Shown piece after piece: positions 1-5,166 of a stretch of DNA of 8,587 nt. The notes beneath the pieces were generated by a model, which did no database searches, had not been told where the DNA came from, and saw only the letters and a program-made list of their open reading frames with translations. How positions within the stretch are numbered: the first letter of the stretch is position 1; each line of letters begins with the position of its first letter. Source of the DNA: Flavobacteriales bacterium (lineage in GTDB: Bacteria > Bacteroidota > Bacteroidia > Flavobacteriales > Parvicellaceae). Where the stretch lies: contig JAAZYJ010000430.1 of assembly GCA_014239715.1 (NCBI GenBank), positions 1 through 8,587 of the forward strand. The letters run 5' to 3'. Made by a program: the position numbers and the translations under genes.

Positions 1-1176
1 ACCAACCCTGGATACTGAGATCCCAACATTAATTGCCGGTCTGACACCAGAGTTGAAAAGGTCCGATTCAAGAAAGATCTGTCCGTCCGTAATTGAAATA
101 ACATTTGTCGGAATGTATGCTGAAACGTCGCCTGCCTGTGTCTCAATGATCGGTAGCGCCGTCAATGACCCCCCACCTTTGACCTTGTCCTTCATGTTGT
201 CGGGCAGGTCATTCATGCTCGCGGCAATTTCATCGGATGAGTTTACTTTTGCAGCTCTTTCAAGCAATCTGGAGTGAAGATAGAAAACATCTCCGGGGTA
301 CGCCTCACGTCCTGGAGGTCTCCTAAGCAACAATGAAACTTCTCGGTAAGCAACTGCTTGTTTAGAGAGATCATCGTAAACGATCAAAGCCGGTCTGCCT
401 GTGTCTCTGAAATACTCTCCGATCGCCGCTCCTGTAAATGGTGCATAAAACTGCATAGGTGCAGGATCCGCAGCATTGGCAGCAACAACGACGGTGTATG
501 CCATTGCTCCCGCTTCCTCTAATTTTTTAACGATTCCGGCAACAGTAGATCCTTTTTGCCCGATGGCAACATAGATACAGTATACGGGTTCTCCAGCGTC
601 GTAAAACTCCTTCTGATTGATAATTGTATCAAGTGCAACAGTCGTTTTCCCTGTTTGCCTATCTCCAATGATCAGCTCTCTTTGTCCTCTGCCGATCGGA
701 ATCATTGCGTCGATTGCCTTGATCCCTGTTTGAAGTGGTTCACTAACCGGCTGTCTATAGATCACCCCCGGAGCTTTCCTTTCGATCGGCATCTCAAAGG
801 TCTCTCCCTCAACAGGTCCTTTGCCATCAATTGGGTTCCCCAGTGTGTTGATGACTCTCCCGACCATTCCTTCACCTACATTAACAGATGCAATCGTGCC
901 GGTTCGTTTTACAGTGTCGCCTTCTTTTACGTCGTTAGACTTCCCAAGCAATACTGCTCCAACGTTATCTTCTTCAAGGTTTAGTACGATCGCTCTAAGT
1001 CCATTTTCGAACTCGATAAGCTCTCCGGACTGCACGTTGGTTAGTCCATAAATTCGTGCAATACCATCACCTACTTGTAGGACTGTTCCCACTTCTTCCA
1101 ATTCTGCTTCAGACTTGAATCCTGCCAGTTCTTGTCTGAGGATCGCTGAAACTTCTGCTGGTTTAACTTCTGCCAT
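1..1176 (-). CDS. atpA: ATP synthase F1 subunit alpha (partial, C-terminus cut by window edge)
   Basis: Alpha subunit of the F1 catalytic hexamer, on the cytoplasmic face of the inner membrane. It alternates with beta and carries the non-catalytic nucleotide sites. I translated 392 codons from the ATG at 1174-1176 to the left edge with no stop; the family is usually about 505-530 residues, so roughly 130 C-terminal residues are outside. Visible in order: the beta-barrel domain (about residues 25-95), the Walker A motif GDRQTGKT (171-178), the Walker B strand ending VYDD (about 263-269), the strongly conserved [23 protein letters not shown] stretch spread over 281-303, and ISVSRVG at the end, whose Arg390 matches the arginine finger that reaches the beta-subunit site. 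A short acidic/Asn-rich insertion around 313-335 is absent from E. coli alpha. It lies 36 nt downstream of atpH, and atpG would be expected next, beyond the window. Identity is certain; only the C-terminus is unseen. Confidence 0.98.
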   Translation of the reverse strand, partial: MAEVKPAEVSAILRQELAGFKSEAELEEVGTVLQVGDGIARIYGLTNVQSGELIEFENGLRAIVLNLEEDNVGAVLLGKSNDVKEGDTVKRTGTIASVNVGEGMVGRVINTLGNPIDGKGPVEGETFEMPIERKAPGVIYRQPVSEPLQTGIKAIDAMIPIGRGQRELIIGDRQTGKTTVALDTIINQKEFYDAGEPVYCIYVAIGQKGSTVAGIVKKLEEAGAMAYTVVVAANAADPAPMQFYAPFTGAAIGEYFRDTGRPALIVYDDLSKQAVAYREVSLLLRRPPGREAYPGDVFYLHSRLLERAAKVNSSDEIAASMNDLPDNMKDKVKGGGSLTALPIIETQAGDVSAYIPTNVISITDGQIFLESDLFNSGVRPAINVGISVSRVG

Positions 1177-1212
1177 TTCTTGTTTCTTTTACTAAGTACA
1201 ACCGGGATCTGC

Positions 1213-1776
1213 CTAGTTGAGTTTAATTGTATACGAACTGCTTCCCAGCAATTCCTTTTTTAAATCGTTTAACTTCTTTGTAATGCTGGCGTCTATCATC
1301 TTGTCGCCAATTCTTATCACAAACCCACCAATGATACCGGGATTAATGCTTTCTACCAATTCCACTTGCCCATCAACATAACTGCTAATAAGTTTTAGAA
1401 TTTTAGTTTTAGTTGTTTCATCTAGCGGGATGGCTGTAGTAACTTTGGCCACAACCTGCCCTTTAATTTTTTTATGCTGAGCGATGAATTCAATTGCAAT
1501 GTCTTCGAGAAGCTCTTCCCTTTTTTTCTTCGTAAGGATTGAAATAAATCTGTTTGAGATCTCACCAATTTGCGCAGCGAATATTTTATTGAGCGCCTTT
1601 TCCTTCTTATCTCCTTTAACAATTGGACTTTTCAAGAGAAGGTTCAATTCATGGCTGTCGCTGATCGTCACAGAAATTAACTGCATATCGGCAAATACCG
1701 CATCAAGCTGGTCGTTCTCTTGTGCCAGTTCGATCAATGATTTTGCGTATCTGGTTGCGGCCCTGTGTCCTGCCAT
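1213..1776 (-). CDS. atpH: ATP synthase F1 subunit delta (OSCP)
   Basis: Peripheral-stalk subunit that joins the top of the F1 alpha subunits to the b-subunit stalk, holding the stator against rotation. The 187 residues match the family size of about 175-190. The N-terminal helical domain begins with the typical AATRYAKSLIELAQE. The C-terminus has the diagnostic pattern GIIGGFVIRIGDKMIDASI followed by KKLNDLKKEL. I start it at the ATG at 1774-1776, six bases after the atpF stop. A TTG two codons upstream (1780-1782) is also open, but it is a poorer start and adds only two residues. It lies between atpF and atpA in the usual order. The spacing to atpF suggests translational coupling. Assignment is firm; only the exact start is slightly open. 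Confidence 0.96.
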   Translation of the reverse strand: MAGHRAATRYAKSLIELAQENDQLDAVFADMQLISVTISDSHELNLLLKSPIVKGDKKEKALNKIFAAQIGEISNRFISILTKKKREELLEDIAIEFIAQHKKIKGQVVAKVTTAIPLDETTKTKILKLISSYVDGQVELVESINPGIIGGFVIRIGDKMIDASITKKLNDLKKELLGSSSYTIKLN

Positions 1777-1782
1777 GTTCAA

Positions 1783-2271
1783 TTAGTTTAAAGTAACTTC
1801 TTCAATTAGATTATTGACCAGCTCCTTTTGTTTGTTGTCATCAGATAGTTTTTCCTTGACTACCTTTTCCGCCACCTCTATTGATAGGGCAGCAACTTGA
1901 GTTTTAAGCTCATTCATAGCAGCAACTTTTTCCATTTTGATGGTTTCTCTTGCTTGCGCAACGATCTTATCTCCTTCCAGCTTTGCATTCGTTTTGGCCT
2001 CAGAGATCATCGCTTCTTTAACTTCTCTTGCCTCTTTCAACAACAAGTCTCTTTCCGCTCTAGCTTGTGCCAAAAGGTCTTCATTGCTCGCTTTTAAGGC
2101 TGCCATTTCCTCCTTCGCTTCTTCCGCAGTCCTCAGGGCTCCTGCAATGGATTCCTCCCTCTTTTTCAGGCCTTCCAAAATTGGTTTCCAGGCCATTTTC
2201 TTCAAGATCAGAAGTACGATCAAGAAAGCTACTGTTGTCCAAATTATTGTTCCTAAACTGATATTGAGCAT
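1783..2271 (-). CDS. atpF: ATP synthase F0 subunit b
   Basis: Subunit b of the peripheral stalk, anchored in the inner membrane and contacting subunit a below and delta above. The 162 residues are normal for the family. One N-terminal membrane helix (about residues 5-25, ISLGTIIWTTVAFLIVLLIL) is followed by the conserved KKMAWKPILEGLKKREESI, then a long charged, Ala/Glu/Lys-rich helix to about 140 that fits the right-handed coiled coil of b dimers. Only one b-type gene is present, so a homodimer rather than b/b' is implied. The ATG is at 2269-2271. It follows atpE after a 61-nt gap that contains two inverted repeats (listed separately), the only strongly structured gap in this operon. Confidence 0.97.
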   Translation of the reverse strand: MLNISLGTIIWTTVAFLIVLLILKKMAWKPILEGLKKREESIAGALRTAEEAKEEMAALKASNEDLLAQARAERDLLLKEAREVKEAMISEAKTNAKLEGDKIVAQARETIKMEKVAAMNELKTQVAALSIEVAEKVVKEKLSDDNKQKELVNNLIEEVTLN

Positions 2272-2281
2272 AATCTATTCT

Positions 2282-2299
2282 TTTTTGTTAAAACAAAAA
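2282..2299. repeat. AT-rich inverted repeat in the atpE-atpF gap
   Basis: The sequence shows an 8-bp perfect inverted repeat: TTTTTGTT (2282-2289), two bases AA, then AACAAAAA (2292-2299). It directly follows (in the direction of transcription) the GC-rich atpE hairpin and provides the T tract of that terminator-like element. It ends about 10 bases before the atpF ATG, so if it folds in RNA it could also affect ribosome access to atpF. An RNA stem with only a two-base spacer must open one or two pairs, and it is all A/T but for one pair, so its stability is modest. Confidence 0.5.
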
Positions 2300-2325
2300 C
2301 CTAGGCCCCAGCCAACCGCTGGGGC
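2291..2325 (-). terminator. Hairpin plus T tract after atpE (possible partial terminator or mRNA-stability element)
   Basis: An 8-bp perfect inverted repeat, GCCCCAGC (2305-2312) and GCTGGGGC (2318-2325), has a 5-base loop. Read on the minus strand it begins seven bases after the atpE stop codon and is followed by CTAGG, then TTTTTGTTTT. This resembles an intrinsic terminator, but the T tract starts five bases after the stem, which usually lowers efficiency. Because essential operon genes follow, complete termination is unlikely. Partial termination, or protection of the upstream atpE message from 3' exonucleases, would raise c-subunit output, which fits the 8-15 copies of c per enzyme. Seen: the repeat and T tract. 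Inferred: the function. Confidence 0.45.
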
Positions 2326-2332
2326 ACTTTGG

Positions 2333-2584
2333 TTATCCTAGTACTGCCAATAGACAAACGATGATCGCAAATAATGCTGCCCCTTCTACAAGAGCTGCAA
2401 TAAGAATCATGTTTGTTCTAATGTCATTTGCCATTTCTGGTTGACGGGCCATTGCCTCCACAGCAGAACCACCAACTTTACCGATACCGATACCAGCTCC
2501 TACAGCTGCCATACCTGCACCCAATCCGGCAGTTATTCCTGAAGTCATCCCTTCAATTTCTAGCATTACATTTAAAAGATCCAT
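2333..2584 (-). CDS. atpE: ATP synthase F0 subunit c
   Basis: The c-ring proteolipid: two membrane helices joined by a short polar loop, and the ion-carrying rotor of F0. The 83 residues match the family. Helix 1 contains the Gly-rich ring-packing pattern (alternating G29, G31, G33, G35). The cytoplasmic loop is ARQPE (46-50). Helix 2 carries the essential carboxylate Glu67 in ALVEGAALFAIIVCLL. Residues after Glu67 are Gly-Ala rather than the Ser/Thr of known sodium-binding c subunits, and helix 1 lacks the Gln ligand, so I infer proton coupling. The start is the first ATG (2582-2584); Met7 and Met13 are alternatives, but the first gives the usual short N-terminal lead. It lies 37 nt downstream of atpB. 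Confidence 0.97.
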   Translation of the reverse strand: MDLLNVMLEIEGMTSGITAGLGAGMAAVGAGIGIGKVGGSAVEAMARQPEMANDIRTNMILIAALVEGAALFAIIVCLLAVLG

Positions 2585-2621
2585 GTTCTATCTATTATTT
2601 ATGGTTTAACAATTAAAAATC

Positions 2622-3956
2622 TTAATGGTGCGCTTCTTCAACAGCGGCTCCAAAATAAATGGCGGCCAGCAATGTGAATACATATGCCTGCAAGAACGCA
2701 ACTAAAAATTCAATTAAATACATGAAGATCATGAAGATGGTAGAACCAGCTCCAACTCCCCAGTATGCTCCCTCGCTGTTGCCTCCGAATAAAAATATCA
2801 GACTAACAAATGCGAGAATAATAATGTGTCCGGCGGTAATGTTTGCCGTAAGACGAATCATCAATACCGTCGGCTTGATGAACATCTGAAGTATTTCGAT
2901 CGGGGTTAGCAATACCAGCACCCATTTTGGAACTCCCGGAACCGCTAGCATATGACCCCAATAAGTCTTATTGCCATTTATGGTTGTAATAATGAAGACC
3001 ACCACCGCAAGCACCAACGTAATGCTCATCGTTCCTGCAATATTGAATCCGACCAAGAAAGGGATCAGCCCCAAAAGGTTGGCAAACCATATAAAAAAGA
3101 AGACACTTAAAAGGAAAGGCGTGAACTTTTCAGCTTTTGCCGGACCAATTGAAGGAACCGCAATGTCGTCTCTTACGAATAAAATAAGTGGTTCGAACAA
3201 GTTCTGAATCCCTTTAGGAGCCTGTCCTTCTCTTTTTTTATAGCGCTTGGCAATTCTAACAAAAATGAAAACCATAAGCAGCATCACCAGAAATAATCCC
3301 CATACATTCTTCGTGATCGAAATGTCAAACGGAGCAGCAATTACCGATGCTTCTCTCAGCTGTTTCTCTTCTGCCGACAGGGAAGCAATTTCATTATCCA
3401 GCGATGCCTTCTCATCTTCTGATTCTGCCTTTTTCTTTTGCTTTTCCAATTTGGCGATCTCCGCTAACAGAACATCCGCCTCTTCAGCCTTCAATACTTT
3501 CTCTTGAATACCGTGAATCCCACCGTTTTCTTTCAAATAATAGATCACCTCATTGATCATGATGTAATCATCTCCCATTGAAAAGGCGTGACCCTCCATT
3601 CCGTGTACATGTGCCTCATTTTCTTCTTTGTAAAAGTTCGAAGAAGAAAAACACTTGAACCCGTCCTCGGTCCAAAGCATAACGGGTAGTGGAATCTGGA
3701 AATCGCCCCACTCCATTTGGTGGCCGTCAGCGACGTGGTGCATGATAAATTCCCCGGGTTTCCATTCCTTTTCAGCAGACCCTTCCGCAGTATGCACATC
3801 CTTGTGCGCTGCATTCTCATCTGAGTGGGCAGTACTTGTTTCGTGAGGGTCTTGTTCCGAGCAGCCACCGGATAAACTGAAAGCGAAGACCGCAGTTAAT
3901 GTTAGCAGGACGAATTTACCTGAGAAACTGATTAGTGGGTTAATTTTACAAGTCAT
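2622..3956 (-). CDS. atpB: ATP synthase F0 subunit a, with lipoprotein-like signal and long periplasmic coiled-coil extension
   Basis: Stator subunit a, which forms the two half-channels for protons against the c ring. At 444 residues it is far longer than the 271 of E. coli. Order: a hydrophobic signal segment (about 14-30) ending LSGGC with Cys32 as a candidate lipidation site; a His/Glu-rich segment (33-60); a conserved-looking periplasmic domain (about 65-145, with HHVADGHQMEW and IPLPVMLW); a charged, coiled-coil-like stretch (about 150-207, AEIAKLEKQKKKAESEDEK and on); a first membrane helix (about 217-236); then the canonical core. The core has Arg368 in MIRLTANITAGH, matching the essential E. 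coli Arg210, and Gln423 in FLQAYVFTLL, matching Gln252. The core is intact, so the enzyme should be functional. A periplasmic N-terminus agrees with known subunit a topology. Extensions of this kind are known in Bacteroidota; the added coiled coil seems extra to me. It has its own candidate promoter at 3998-4005. Confidence 0.96.
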   Translation of the reverse strand: MTCKINPLISFSGKFVLLTLTAVFAFSLSGGCSEQDPHETSTAHSDENAAHKDVHTAEGSAEKEWKPGEFIMHHVADGHQMEWGDFQIPLPVMLWTEDGFKCFSSSNFYKEENEAHVHGMEGHAFSMGDDYIMINEVIYYLKENGGIHGIQEKVLKAEEADVLLAEIAKLEKQKKKAESEDEKASLDNEIASLSAEEKQLREASVIAAPFDISITKNVWGLFLVMLLMVFIFVRIAKRYKKREGQAPKGIQNLFEPLILFVRDDIAVPSIGPAKAEKFTPFLLSVFFFIWFANLLGLIPFLVGFNIAGTMSITLVLAVVVFIITTINGNKTYWGHMLAVPGVPKWVLVLLTPIEILQMFIKPTVLMIRLTANITAGHIIILAFVSLIFLFGGNSEGAYWGVGAGSTIFMIFMYLIEFLVAFLQAYVFTLLAAIYFGAAVEEAHH

Positions 3957-3997
3957 TTACCTCTATCTTTCAACTATTACCGTTCAAAAATTCGGGG

Positions 3998-4005
3998 CAA
4001 AGGTA
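3998..4005 (-). promoter_or_regulatory. Candidate Bacteroidota -7 promoter element upstream of atpB
   Basis: On the minus strand the eight bases read TACCTTTG, an exact match to the TAnnTTTG -7 consensus of the primary sigma factor of Bacteroidota. It lies 41 bases upstream of the atpB ATG, inside the 126-nt gap after the atpI-like gene, so a leader of about 35 nt is expected. The -33 region is weak: an 18-base spacer leads to TTC rather than TTG. The location in the longest gap of the operon supports an internal promoter that makes atpBEFHA independent of the bactofilin-atpZ-atpI segment. Transcription from it is inferred. Confidence 0.6.
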
Positions 4006-4082
4006 GTAGTATTTTCAAGATTAGAAAACATAATTCCTCTTATTTTTTAGTGCGATTACTATTTGCCGATGGCCATATGGCA

Positions 4083-4463
4083 CTAGGCCTTCAGGGCCCT
4101 CTTGACAAATATCACTTCCAAGAATAAAAACAACATATAAGTTGCGCCTATTGACAATGCGATCGGCTTGAAGTTTTCATTGTCCAGCAATCCACAAAGG
4201 AGAAGCAAAGCAGCCGTCGCCATAAACTTAATTAACATAGACATCGTAAAGGCTGTCACGAACTGGTGAGGATTCTTTTCTTTGGCATTGACCAGCATCT
4301 TAAAGGAGATCAGGTTCAATACCGCAATCACCGGAATAGTCCAATAGATCCCTATGGGAGGCTCCAGATTTGCTATGTACTTAATACTGATGTAAGCCAT
4401 TACGATCGACGCGACTGTTAGTGCGATCGAATAAGTGGTGAACTTCGAAAAATGAGATTTCAT
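4083..4463 (-). CDS. Four-helix membrane protein of the ATP synthase operon, AtpI-like
   Basis: A small integral membrane protein of 126 residues with four hydrophobic segments: about 10-30, 37-57, 70-93 and 100-121. It has short charged loops (NAKEKNPHQ near 59-67, LLDNENFKP near 92-100) and a basic end (VKRALKA). Size and helix number equal E. coli AtpI (126 residues, four helices), which helps c-ring assembly. Sequence similarity by eye is not strong enough to prove family membership, so I give no symbol. Its ATG at 4461-4463 overlaps the TGA of the atpZ-like gene (ATGA), a strong sign of coupled translation. Proteins of this size in this position are commonly left as hypothetical in Bacteroidota genomes. 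A role in F0 assembly or in supplying Mg2+ is inference from position. Confidence 0.85.
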   Translation of the reverse strand: MKSHFSKFTTYSIALTVASIVMAYISIKYIANLEPPIGIYWTIPVIAVLNLISFKMLVNAKEKNPHQFVTAFTMSMLIKFMATAALLLLCGLLDNENFKPIALSIGATYMLFLFLEVIFVKRALKA

Positions 4464-4666
4464 CGTTTTGTTTCGCTGATTAAAATGTACACGGCAATTG
4501 CCACTGATGTTAGTGATAAACCAATGGTAAAAGCTGGAAATGTAAGATTAAAATATTCATCGGATTTTATTCCGCCAAACACACCCCCCAGAATGATCAG
4601 TATCATTTTGATTACAATGGGTAGAAAATTCGGTGATCCGCCTGTACTAAGCTGTTTCTTCGGCAA
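4460..4666 (-). CDS. atpZ: AtpZ/AtpI-family small membrane protein, TTG start inside bactofilin gene
   Basis: A 68-residue protein with two membrane helices (about 15-33 and 44-63) joined by GGIKSDEYFNLTFPAFTI. Gly-rich helix 1, Asp-Glu at 36-37 and the P-x-FTI lead into helix 2 are the pattern of the AtpZ/AtpI family of small F0-associated proteins. In alkaliphilic Bacillus, AtpZ and AtpI have been linked to Mg2+/Ca2+ handling and F0 assembly. The only start codon before the first helix is the TTG at 4664-4666; there is a stop five codons upstream, and the first ATG (codon 21) falls within helix 1. The gene therefore begins 20 nt before the bactofilin stop codon, so its translation likely depends on ribosomes arriving from bactofilin. 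Family call is good; the start is reasoned by exclusion. Confidence 0.85.
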   Translation of the reverse strand: MPKKQLSTGGSPNFLPIVIKMILIILGGVFGGIKSDEYFNLTFPAFTIGLSLTSVAIAVYILISETKR

Positions 4667-5090
4667 GCTCTTTCGTCTTTACTGTGGCATTGAAGCCGGG
4701 GTTTGTCATTTCCTTTATAACACCGCCCATGCTGCATGTACCTGTAAATGTTGCTCCCGGCTCAATTGCCAGCTTCCCCGTGTGGATGTCGCCAAGAATT
4801 TTTGCTGTTGCTCGTAATGCAAGTAGTTCATTGACCTTTATTTTCCCATCAATTATTCCTTCCACTTCCGCATTATTACACACCACATCTCCTTCAATTT
4901 TTCCTTTCGGGCCCACTACCAATCTGCCTTTCGTGTTGATCGTACCAGTAACTGTGCCGTCCACTCTTATATTGCTTTCCGAACTGAACGCCCCTTCTAT
5001 TACCGTTCCATCCACTATCCTGTTCAGCCTTTCCGGCGCATTAATATCTTGTGTCTTTGCCATGGTATTGTTTGAGTTTACCTTGAACAT
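4647..5090 (-). CDS. Bactofilin (polymer-forming cytoskeletal protein)
   Basis: Bactofilins polymerise without nucleotide into filaments on the cytoplasmic face of the inner membrane and scaffold cell-wall enzymes. The protein has 147 residues. Its centre (about 25-125) is the right-handed beta-helix: short repeats of the form VDGTVTGTINTKGRLVVGPKGK, IEGDVVCNNAEVEG, IIDGKIKVNE and so on, ending in AKILGDIHTGKLAIEPGATF with the closing TGTCSMGG. The tail (126-147) is polar and disordered-looking. I prefer the ATG at 5088-5090: MFKVNSNN resembles the short MF-plus-basic membrane-targeting peptide of bactofilins such as Caulobacter BacA (MFSKQAKSN). The ATG at 5061-5063 (138 residues) is the alternative and would leave a longer leader after the promoter. 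It overlaps the atpZ-like gene by 20 nt and lies 76 nt after porW. Its presence at the head of the atp genes recurs in Bacteroidota to my knowledge, but no functional link is established. Confidence 0.93.
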   Translation of the reverse strand: MFKVNSNNTMAKTQDINAPERLNRIVDGTVIEGAFSSESNIRVDGTVTGTINTKGRLVVGPKGKIEGDVVCNNAEVEGIIDGKIKVNELLALRATAKILGDIHTGKLAIEPGATFTGTCSMGGVIKEMTNPGFNATVKTKELAEETA

Positions 5091-5107
5091 ACTCTGCTAT
5101 TTGTATG

Positions 5108-5115
5108 CAAATATA
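5108..5115 (-). promoter_or_regulatory. Candidate Bacteroidota -7 promoter element upstream of bactofilin
   Basis: The minus strand reads TATATTTG, an exact TAnnTTTG match. It lies 17 bases upstream of the preferred bactofilin ATG, so the leader would be about 10 nt (about 37 nt for the later ATG). The -33 region offers ATG with a 20-base spacer, one base off TTG. The element overlaps one arm of a TATTTG-N4-CAAATA inverted repeat (5098-5113), which could be an operator or chance in AT-rich DNA. It lies in the only gap between porW and the atp cluster, where I see no convincing terminator. Confidence 0.6.
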
Positions 5116-5166
5116 CGAACTATTGATTATTTCTGCATTTTTTTGCTTCTTCGGCAGGGGAATGAG

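Noticed and set aside
2333..2584. Sodium-type c subunit
   Set aside because: The helix-1 Gln and the Ser/Thr after the essential Glu that mark known Na+ c rings are absent; Glu67 is followed by Gly-Ala.
3557..3868. Minus-strand 103-codon frame within the atpB N-terminal region
   Set aside because: It is a frame-shifted shadow of the atpB extension. I considered a frameshift or separate gene because the extension is unusual, but the atpB frame is unbroken from Cys32 into the conserved core.
5091..5166. Possible intrinsic terminator after porW
   Set aside because: The pieces that pair (CTGC with GCAG, GCA with TGC) are three or four bases long around an A-run, and no T tract follows on the minus strand.
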